Program-made: the position numbers and the translations under genes
Notes under the pieces: model-generated
Told to the model about the DNA's origin: nothing
Database searches by the model: none
What the model saw: only the letters and a program-made list of their open reading frames with translations
Shown here: positions 6,487-12,073 of the stretch, in pieces
How positions within the stretch are numbered: position 1 is the first letter of the stretch
Layout: every line of letters begins with the position of its first letter
Assembly (NCBI GenBank): GCA_964485815.1
Contig: CAZAJX010000043.1
Location: 1-12,073 of the forward strand
Direction: 5' to 3'
Source of the DNA: SFLA01 sp964485815
Lineage (GTDB): Bacteria > Bacillota > Clostridia > Oscillospirales > CAG-382
Length of the DNA: 12,073 nt

Positions 6487-7275
6487 TTAGTCCTCAACAA
6501 ACAAAAGCTGTTTCATCATTTTAATGGTAAAGGCTATACCCTTTTCGCCAAGCTCGCCCTGCCAGGTTTCGGAATGAGGCTCGATAGACATTACGCCGTT
6601 GTAGCCGTGCTTGCGCATAATGGAAACGAGCAGACCCCAATTAATGGAATCCATACCTGCGGGGGGATCGTCAAATCTGCCGCCGCCGATATCTACCGTG
6701 CCCTTGACGTGCATATGGTAAAATCTGTTGCCGTATTTAACAGCTTCGTCCTGCCAGTTTCTTCCGCCGATAATGGTATGGGAAGGATCGAACTTGATGC
6801 CAAGCTCGGGCAGATGATCGTGAATAATATCCCACTCGTGAGGCTTGTTGGTATATGCGTTCCAATTGCAGTTATAAGTGCATATCTTTACGTCGTCGCC
6901 GGCATAGTCAATAAGGGATTTGAAGTAATTGATGGTTGCGGTAATGTTTGTATAGTAAGAAAGTCCGTCAACATAGTTGCAGCCTGTAACGTATACGGGA
7001 CATCCTACCTTGCGGCAGAAATCGATGAGCAAAAACTCGTCCTTTTGCTCTTTTTCGTTTATACTGCCGTCCTCATTTATTCTGAATCTTCCCCAGCGTC
7101 CGACGGAAGCGACCTTAACGCCCGTTTCCTTGCAGGTGTTGATAACGTCATCGGCATCAAGAGAATAGATCTCATCGCCGTTAAGGCAAAATTCAACGTT
7201 GTTAAGTCCCAGACTCTTTACCCAACGGATACCGTCTCCATTGGGCTGATAAGTTATAATACCAAGCTCGATCAT
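6487..7275 (-). CDS. Sugar phosphate isomerase/epimerase-like TIM-barrel protein
   Basis: This is a 262-residue member of the xylose-isomerase-like TIM-barrel superfamily. It is compact and complete, running from MIELGIITYQPNGDG to LLFVED. Metal-site motifs are visible at D163-P-S-H166 (KFDPSHTIIGG), H187-M-H189 (FYHMHVKG) and E232-P-H234 (SIEPHSE). The first Glu usually found at the strand near 132 is not evident; the stretch reads CTYNCNWN. It may therefore use a different ligand set or catalyse another reaction. Its ATG overlaps the TGA of the upstream glycosyltransferase by three bases (ATGA arrangement), with AGGAGG at 7294-7289. Five bases separate it from the 114-residue protein downstream. 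It differs clearly from the second TIM-barrel protein of the operon, so the two are probably not recent duplicates and may act on successive intermediates. Confidence 0.92.
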   Translation of the reverse strand: MIELGIITYQPNGDGIRWVKSLGLNNVEFCLNGDEIYSLDADDVINTCKETGVKVASVGRWGRFRINEDGSINEKEQKDEFLLIDFCRKVGCPVYVTGCNYVDGLSYYTNITATINYFKSLIDYAGDDVKICTYNCNWNAYTNKPHEWDIIHDHLPELGIKFDPSHTIIGGRNWQDEAVKYGNRFYHMHVKGTVDIGGGRFDDPPAGMDSINWGLLVSIMRKHGYNGVMSIEPHSETWQGELGEKGIAFTIKMMKQLLFVED

Positions 7276-8228
7276 TTTTTCTTTATATCCTCCTCAGATT
7301 CACGCACGATAAATATCGGACGTTTTTTGGTTTCCATATAGGTACGGGAAAGATACTTTCCCAAAATTCCGATGCAGAAAAGCTGTAAACCGCCTACAAA
7401 AAGTATTACGCACAGCATTGATGCCCACCCGTACGCAGAGGGCACTCCGCACAGCGCGCGAACGATGACTATAACTATACCGAGAGCCGAAAGAGCGCAA
7501 AGGGCGAAGCCCGAAAAGGAAGATATATCCAGAGGAACGGTGGAGAAATTGTATATGCACTCAAAGGAATACTTAAGCAATTTCCAGAAGGACCATTTCG
7601 TCTGCCCTGCCACACGCTCGATATTATCGTACTCCAGCCACTTGGTCTTAAATCCTACCCAGCAGAATATACCCTTGGTAAAACGGTTGTACTCTGTCAT
7701 CGAAAGGATAGCATCTACCATACGGCGGCGCATAAGACGAAAATCTCTCGCGCCCTCCACAAGCTCGGTATCGCTTATCTTGCTCATTATCTTATAAAAC
7801 ACACGGGCGCAGAAGGAGCGCACGGGAGGCTCGCCGTCCCTCGTCTTTCTTCTGGTTGCCACGCTGTCATACTCGCCGTAACGGAGCGCTTCGTACATCT
7901 CGGGAAGTAATGCGGGAGGATCCTGAAGATCCGCATCCATTATGGCAACGTAATCTCCCTTTGCGGCGGAAAGTCCCGCATACATCGCCGCTTCCTTACC
8001 GAAATTACGGGAAAAGGAAAGATAGCGTATACGGCTGTCATTTTGCGCAAGGATGCGAAGCTTATTAAGAGTATCGTCCTTCGAGCCGTCATCTACGCAA
8101 ATTATCTCTATATCCGCATCCAATCCCTTGGCTACGGTTGCAATTTCTTTATAAAAATACGGGAGTGCCTCGCTTTCGTTATAGCAAGGAACTACTACCG
8201 ATATAAGGTCTTTTTTCTTGATAGCCAC
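7272..8228 (-). CDS. Family 2 glycosyltransferase, GtrB/dolichol-phosphate mannosyltransferase-like, membrane-anchored
   Basis: Proteins of this type move a sugar from a nucleotide donor to polyprenyl phosphate at the cytoplasmic face, for later use in surface glycan decoration. Numbered from the alternative TTG start (320 residues), the GT-A domain begins SVVVPCYNESEALPYF (12-27), with CVDDGSKDDT (46-55) and the DxD-containing MDADLQDP (99-106). It continues to GQTKWSFWKL (210-219), a stretch typical of the GtrB/YkcC group. Two hydrophobic helices (about 239-262 and 269-293) and a basic tail follow. GTG 8228 is preferred (318 residues) because GAGGGGG (8243-8237) is well spaced for it. TTG 8234 would leave only a few bases. 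It is first in the operon, behind a strong promoter with a very short leader. No GtrA-like flippase or GtrC-like transferase is beside it. Confidence 0.92.
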   Translation of the reverse strand: MAIKKKDLISVVVPCYNESEALPYFYKEIATVAKGLDADIEIICVDDGSKDDTLNKLRILAQNDSRIRYLSFSRNFGKEAAMYAGLSAAKGDYVAIMDADLQDPPALLPEMYEALRYGEYDSVATRRKTRDGEPPVRSFCARVFYKIMSKISDTELVEGARDFRLMRRRMVDAILSMTEYNRFTKGIFCWVGFKTKWLEYDNIERVAGQTKWSFWKLLKYSFECIYNFSTVPLDISSFSGFALCALSALGIVIVIVRALCGVPSAYGWASMLCVILFVGGLQLFCIGILGKYLSRTYMETKKRPIFIVRESEEDIKKK

Positions 8229-8249
8229 GTTCAAAACCCCCTCACCTAC

Positions 8250-8278
8250 ATAATACCACTCAGGCGGTATTTTGTCAA
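8250..8278 (-). promoter_or_regulatory. Strong sigma-A promoter of the seven-gene minus-strand unit
   Basis: On the minus strand TTGACA (8278-8273), a 17-base spacer and TATTAT (8255-8250) form a near-consensus promoter with TG one base before the -10. The expected start near 8243 leaves a leader of about 15 bases before GTG 8228. The ten bases GTGGTATTAT are shared with the tRNA promoter at 134-143. Confidence 0.85.
8252..8271. promoter_or_regulatory. Possible operator: AATACC-N8-GGTATT
   Basis: A 6-base inverted repeat (8252-8257 and 8266-8271) overlaps the -10 and spacer of the operon promoter, where a bound repressor would block polymerase. It is a short palindrome and only suggestive. 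Confidence 0.3.
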
Positions 8279-8306
8279 TTTTATTTTCCTATTTTTTGGG
8301 TTGCTA

Positions 8307-8335
8307 TTGATTTTATTTTACCCATATGCTAAACT
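8307..8335 (+). promoter_or_regulatory. Candidate promoter of murQ
   Basis: TTGATT (8307-8312), a 17-base spacer and TAAACT (8330-8335) with TG at 8327-8328 could drive murQ. An overlapping alternative is TTTACC (8317-8322) with TATAAC (8341-8346) at 18 bases. Neither is near consensus. The ribosome site GAGGTG lies at 8366-8371, five bases before the ATG. Confidence 0.4.
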
Positions 8336-8376
8336 GTTTATATAACAATATGGTAATATTTTAACGAGGTGGCATT

Positions 8377-9204
8377 ATGTCCGAGTTTGCTTCACTCCGC
8401 ACCGAGAGTACTAACCAACAAACAAAAAATATCGATAAAATGGATGCTCTCGGCATCGCAAAAGCTATTAACGAGCAGGATAAAACCGTAGCCGATGCAG
8501 TTGAAAAGGCTTTGCCCGACATTGCAAAGGGGATTGATCTTTACGCAGAAGTCCTTTCCGCAGGCGGCAGAGTTTTTTATGTGGGCGCGGGAACGTCCGG
8601 AAGACTGGGCGTGCTTGACGCAAGCGAATGTCCCCCCACCTACGGCGTATCGCCCGAAACCGTGCAGGGAATTATTGCCGGCGGCAGAGATGCGGCGTTT
8701 GATTCCATAGAAGATGCGGAGGACGATCCCGAATCTATAGTAAGACAGTTAAAAGCCAAGAATTTCTGCGAAAAGGACGTTTGTATCGGTCTTTCTGCCA
8801 GTGGTTCTGCGGCTTGCGTGCAAAACGCCTTGGTTTATGCCCGTTCCATAGGCGCAAAGACAATGTGTGTTTCCTGTAATTCGGACAGTGCCCTCATCCC
8901 CCTTTCCGACGTGGCGATGATCGCTGTAGTCGGCGCAGAGGTTATAAACGGCTCTACCCGTATGAAGGCGGGCACCGCACAGAAAATGATACTCAATATG
9001 CTTTCTACCGGCGGAATGGTACGTACCGGCAGAGTAAGAGGCAACTATATGGCGTATATGGTTCCGTCAAACAAAAAGCTGGTGGACCGCGCCATAAGAA
9101 TTATCTGCGATGAAACGGGATGCGATTATGAAACCGCCCGTGAATATCTTGAGAAGCACGAATATATGATTGCAGACGCAATTGATGATATTAATTCAAA
9201 ATAA
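8377..9204 (+). CDS. murQ: N-acetylmuramic acid 6-phosphate etherase (MurQ)
   Basis: MurQ cleaves the lactyl ether of MurNAc-6-phosphate to give GlcNAc-6-phosphate and D-lactate, a cytosolic step in recycling peptidoglycan sugars. The SIS-type fold shows VFYVGAGTSGRLGVLDASEC (66-85), with E84 in the conserved catalytic position, then IIAGGRDAAFDSIEDAEDD with E115 as the second conserved Glu. The signature EVINGSTRMKAGTAQKMILNMLSTG follows near 188-212. The protein has 275 residues against about 298 in E. coli. The difference is at the C terminus, which stops soon after EYLEKHEYMIADAIDDINSK; the catalytic part is complete. GAGGTG five bases upstream supports the ATG. It is followed after 23 bases by a secreted glycerophosphodiesterase-like protein, probably on the same transcript. 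No MurNAc PTS transporter or kinase is in the window. Confidence 0.96.
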   Translation: MSEFASLRTESTNQQTKNIDKMDALGIAKAINEQDKTVADAVEKALPDIAKGIDLYAEVLSAGGRVFYVGAGTSGRLGVLDASECPPTYGVSPETVQGIIAGGRDAAFDSIEDAEDDPESIVRQLKAKNFCEKDVCIGLSASGSAACVQNALVYARSIGAKTMCVSCNSDSALIPLSDVAMIAVVGAEVINGSTRMKAGTAQKMILNMLSTGGMVRTGRVRGNYMAYMVPSNKKLVDRAIRIICDETGCDYETAREYLEKHEYMIADAIDDINSK

Positions 9205-9227
9205 ACGAATATTAAGGAGGCATACCA

Positions 9228-11933
9228 ATGAAAAGAATTATTTCTCTGGTTTTGACGGTATTGATGCTGTCTGCATTGATAACGTTAATTCCCTTTGCCG
9301 TTACCGCGGAGGAGGCAAAAACCGTTTCCCACACTTCCCCTGCCATAACCGGCGATGCGGGAAGCGAGATCGACCTTACGGGATATTCTGTTGAGTTAAG
9401 CGACGGAACCGTTCTTGAATCTCCCGAATGGACTTTGGACGGAAAGACGGTAACAAGCGTAAAGTTTGATGAAAAGGGTGTTTATTCCCTTACCGCTTCG
9501 GGCGACGGACAAAGCCGTACCGTTTACGCAGTCATAAAAAATGCTGACGAAACCGAATACGTTCTGTATGAAAATAATTTTGATACTGCGGCTGATATCG
9601 AAGGGCTTTCCAAGGTTGCAAACGGAAGCGTATCCGTTGACGACGGCAAGCTTGTAATAGATACCACGGGAAAATCCAACACCATTCTCCTTATGCCCGA
9701 ATGGCTGGGAGATTTCGGAAACTATAATATAGAAACCTCTGCGGCAATGATATCTTCTACCGATGCCAGCAGATGGTTCTCCATATGCTACCGTTATCAG
9801 TCCGGTCAATATATGCATATGTGCGTAAGAAAGAGCATGTCTAACCCCGGCGGTGAAAAGTCAACCGGCGGCGTTGAGTGTGTGGGGCATGACGGAAGCA
9901 CATGGCGTTATCTCCGTTCTGCGGGATATGATCAGGATATGACCTACGGTGATTTCTATAAATTCAACGTTTCCGTATATGACAATACAATTCAGTACAG
10001 AATCGATGACAGCGTAGTGGTACATATCGACGATATAACCACATACGGATATACCCTGAAGAATATGGGTATGATCGGTCTGCAGGGTAACAGCTCCGTA
10101 ATGAACTTTGATTATATCAAGGTAACCGTTGCAACCGAAGCGGCGAAGAAGCCCGAAGTAAAGGATCCCCTTATCGCAGTTGAGCATACAAACACCAACA
10201 TCCTTAACGCGGTAACAAACGTTGCCACGGTAGCGGAAGCGGATCTTGAAGCCCTTCTGTCCGGCGAAACCAAACCCAATTCCGTATTGGTTAAATACGA
10301 AGCGCTCACAACCGAAAAGCTGGACGCATTGTACGAGCTTTGCAACGAAAAGGGCGTTATCCCCGGTGTATACGTAAATTCCGCGGAGGACAGCGAAGCC
10401 GTGATCTCCTGGTGCGCCACCAACGCTTTCTGGGATATTAATATCGCTTCCGAAAACGGCGAAATACTTAAAGCTATCCGCGCAAAGAAAAGCGTGCTGC
10501 GTACCGTACTGGTTCTTAACGATATAGCCGGCAAAACGGCACAGCAGATGCGTGAAACCGCAAGAGGATACGCAGTAAACGCAATTATCATTCCCGCGGA
10601 ACAAAGCGCAAAGGCTACCGTAGCCGCATTGCAGGAGCTGCACGTAACCGTTTGGACCTTGGGCACGGATATTGACAAGATCGATGCCGCGTGGATGATC
10701 GCATCCGGTGCAAACGGCGTTGTTTCCGATAACCATACCCTTATAAACACGGTAATGTGCGAAGTGTTCGGAAAGAACGCACTTACCAAGACTCCTTCTA
10801 TCGTAGGCCACAGAGGCAACCCCTCCCAGGCTCCCGAAAACTCTATTGAGGGTTATATAACCGCAGTAAATAACGGCGCCACCGAGGTTGAAACCGACAT
10901 TTATCTTACCAAAGACGGCGAGATAATTATAATGCACGATAACACCCTCAACCGTACCACAAACTATACAGGTTCCAAGACTGTTACCCAGATGACTCTG
11001 GAGGAGATACGTGAATACAGACTCCTTAACAAGGACGGCTCTGTTTCCGATGCTCCCGTCCCCACCCTTAAAGAAATGTTTGAAGCCCTTAAGGATTACG
11101 AGGTTTATTACGTTATCGAGCTTAAGAGCGGCGATGAGAATATGGTTGAGCCGTTGTATCAGCTTATAAAAGAATACAACGTTCAGCACAGAGTTAACAT
11201 AATATCTTTCTCGGGTCCCGTACTCAAGAAGACCTACGAGGTTGATCCCATTATTTCCGCAGGTTATCTCAGCGGCTCTCTTACAGCAAATGCGGCGAAT
11301 ATGGAAGAACTGCGTATAAACACCTTCAATTTAATTAAGGGTGCGCAAACATATAGCGCAACCGTAAATATTAATTTCGGTAACATAAGCAAAGAATTTT
11401 ACCAGATGCTTAATGACCGCGGCATAACGCTGTGGCCCTGGACATTCAGCACAGGAACTTCGATGGCGTTCTATAACGAATTCCTTTGGGGCGTAGACGG
11501 TCTTACTACCGACGATGCCCAGCTCACCAAAGACACTGTAATGGATTTCAATGTAGATAAAGTCGGCGCAAACACCCTTGTTGCAGGCGAAACGATGGAA
11601 ATCAAGGCAGAAACCGTTACATACGGCAAAACCGTTGCAAACGCATCCGATAGCGTAAACGTTGTTTGGCTGACAGAAAATCTGGGCGCAAGTTATGATC
11701 CCGCTACCGGAATATTCACCACGGGCGAGGAAGAAGGCAGCGTTTCGTTTATGCTCAGTTATTCCACAAAGCTCCCCAACGGAAAGGAATACGTGCTTTA
11801 TTCACAGCCTATAACCGTTGATATACAGCCCAAACCCGTAGATATGTTCAAGGTCATCTGCCTCTCCGTAATCGCAGTTTGCGGAATCGCTACCGTAGTA
11901 ATACTCGCCACCGGCAAAAAGAAAAAAGACTAA
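9228..11933 (+). CDS. Large cell-surface glycerophosphodiester phosphodiesterase with degenerate and intact GDPD domains
   Basis: A signal peptide (1-27, cut after about AVTA) is followed by an Ig-like region (about 33-105) and a beta-rich, lectin/LamG-like region (about 111-302). A degenerate GDPD-like TIM barrel (about 315-510) ends VTVWTLGT...ANGVVSDNHTLI. The intact GDPD domain (about 523-770) comes next, with H528-R529-G530, E537-N538, E555-T-D557, H570-D571 and E631-L-K633. Those are the expected catalytic histidines and metal ligands. After a second Ig-like region (about 775-867), one membrane helix (about 873-895) and a KKKKD tail anchor it, so the enzyme should face outward. Such enzymes split glycerophosphodiesters, including deacylated phospholipids or glycerol teichoic acid, to glycerol-3-phosphate. 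AAGGAGG (9214-9220) is seven bases before the ATG. It follows murQ by 23 bases and ends before a strong terminator. The natural substrate is unknown; there is no LPxTG sorting motif. Confidence 0.9.
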   Translation: MKRIISLVLTVLMLSALITLIPFAVTAEEAKTVSHTSPAITGDAGSEIDLTGYSVELSDGTVLESPEWTLDGKTVTSVKFDEKGVYSLTASGDGQSRTVYAVIKNADETEYVLYENNFDTAADIEGLSKVANGSVSVDDGKLVIDTTGKSNTILLMPEWLGDFGNYNIETSAAMISSTDASRWFSICYRYQSGQYMHMCVRKSMSNPGGEKSTGGVECVGHDGSTWRYLRSAGYDQDMTYGDFYKFNVSVYDNTIQYRIDDSVVVHIDDITTYGYTLKNMGMIGLQGNSSVMNFDYIKVTVATEAAKKPEVKDPLIAVEHTNTNILNAVTNVATVAEADLEALLSGETKPNSVLVKYEALTTEKLDALYELCNEKGVIPGVYVNSAEDSEAVISWCATNAFWDINIASENGEILKAIRAKKSVLRTVLVLNDIAGKTAQQMRETARGYAVNAIIIPAEQSAKATVAALQELHVTVWTLGTDIDKIDAAWMIASGANGVVSDNHTLINTVMCEVFGKNALTKTPSIVGHRGNPSQAPENSIEGYITAVNNGATEVETDIYLTKDGEIIIMHDNTLNRTTNYTGSKTVTQMTLEEIREYRLLNKDGSVSDAPVPTLKEMFEALKDYEVYYVIELKSGDENMVEPLYQLIKEYNVQHRVNIISFSGPVLKKTYEVDPIISAGYLSGSLTANAANMEELRINTFNLIKGAQTYSATVNINFGNISKEFYQMLNDRGITLWPWTFSTGTSMAFYNEFLWGVDGLTTDDAQLTKDTVMDFNVDKVGANTLVAGETMEIKAETVTYGKTVANASDSVNVVWLTENLGASYDPATGIFTTGEEEGSVSFMLSYSTKLPNGKEYVLYSQPITVDIQPKPVDMFKVICLSVIAVCGIATVVILATGKKKKD

Positions 11934-11947
11934 TCTGAATTAATACC

Positions 11948-11977
11948 AAAGCCTTGGGGATGCCCCAAGGCTTTTTT
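11948..11977 (+). terminator. Strong rho-independent terminator of the murQ-GDPD unit
   Basis: AAAGCCTTGGGG (11948-11959) pairs perfectly with CCCCAAGGCTTT (11963-11974) around ATG, with a T6 run at 11972-11977. It lies 14 bases after the stop codon. Confidence 0.95.
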
Positions 11978-12017
11978 GTACACCGAACAAGAAACTACTA
12001 ACTATGAACGAGGTAGC

Positions 12018-12065
12018 GATATGCATCCTGCGGATGCGTGATATGCGCCTGTGGCACGTGATATG
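12018..12065. repeat. Short array of hairpins spaced by GATATG units
   Basis: GATATG occurs at 12018, 12040 and 12060, the last two within GTGATATG. The bases between form small hairpins: GCATCC-TGC-GGATGC (12023-12037, perfect) and GCGCC-TGT-GGCAC (12045-12057, one mismatch). The array probably continues past the window end. The rest of 11978-12073 shows no gene. Confidence 0.6.
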
Positions 12066-12073
12066 AACACTCT

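Noticed and set aside
5005..7275. Assignment of the operon as a C-glycoside deglycosylation (Dgp-type) system
   Set aside because: The gene types are similar (Gfo/Idh plus TIM barrel plus small protein), but the 114-residue protein does not resemble the known small beta subunit, so the specific assignment is unsupported.
9861..11189. Long open frame (442 codons) on the minus strand inside the GDPD gene
   Set aside because: It is antisense to a gene with clear motifs, signal peptide, ribosome site and terminator; the translation shows no recognisable domain and no ribosome site stands out.
12018..12065. CRISPR-like regular spacing at the window end
   Set aside because: The repeated unit is only 6-8 bases, the spacers are themselves palindromic, and no cas gene is present.

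Overview
The window looks like chromosomal DNA from an anaerobic, low-to-mid GC Firmicute (Clostridia type), probably an assembled metagenome scaffold. The reasons are AAGGAG-type ribosome sites before most genes, near-consensus sigma-A promoters, a class II (Firmicutes-type) GalT, a MurQ etherase and an internal run of ten Ns. No phage, transposase, plasmid or CRISPR element is visible. The organism assignment is inference.

Layout. Positions 1-119 hold two minus-strand tRNA genes: the 5' end of a probable initiator tRNA-Met cut by the window edge, and a complete tRNA-Leu(TAA) with its own strong promoter (134-162). Next is a minus-strand PAP2-family membrane phosphatase (217-774) with its terminator. 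It is transcribed divergently from an MscS-type mechanosensitive channel (887-1717), and the two near-perfect promoters stand back to back.

Positions 1758-8278 form one long minus-strand unit that starts at a strong promoter (8250-8278). In transcription order it holds a polyprenyl-phosphate-type family 2 glycosyltransferase, a TIM-barrel sugar isomerase/epimerase-like protein, an unrecognised 114-residue protein, a Gfo/Idh/MocA oxidoreductase and a second TIM-barrel protein interrupted by the N gap. A hairpin-rich spacer of about 210 bases follows, then class II galT and a small lipoprotein whose signal peptide carries an apparent one-base frameshift. Overlaps and short gaps (4-34 bases) suggest cotranscription of the first five genes and of the last two. 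Whether transcription crosses the spacer is open. The content points to modification or oxidation/isomerisation of a sugar or glycoside, with GalT feeding the Leloir pathway; the substrate cannot be read from sequence.

Positions 8377-11974 are a plus-strand pair: murQ (MurNAc-6-phosphate etherase) and a 901-residue surface protein with a signal peptide, an Ig-like and a lectin-like region, a degenerate and then an intact glycerophosphodiesterase domain, and a C-terminal membrane anchor. They end at a strong terminator. Together they suggest cell-wall or teichoic-acid/phospholipid turnover coupled to amino-sugar recycling. The last 50 bases hold a short array of hairpins separated by GATATG units.
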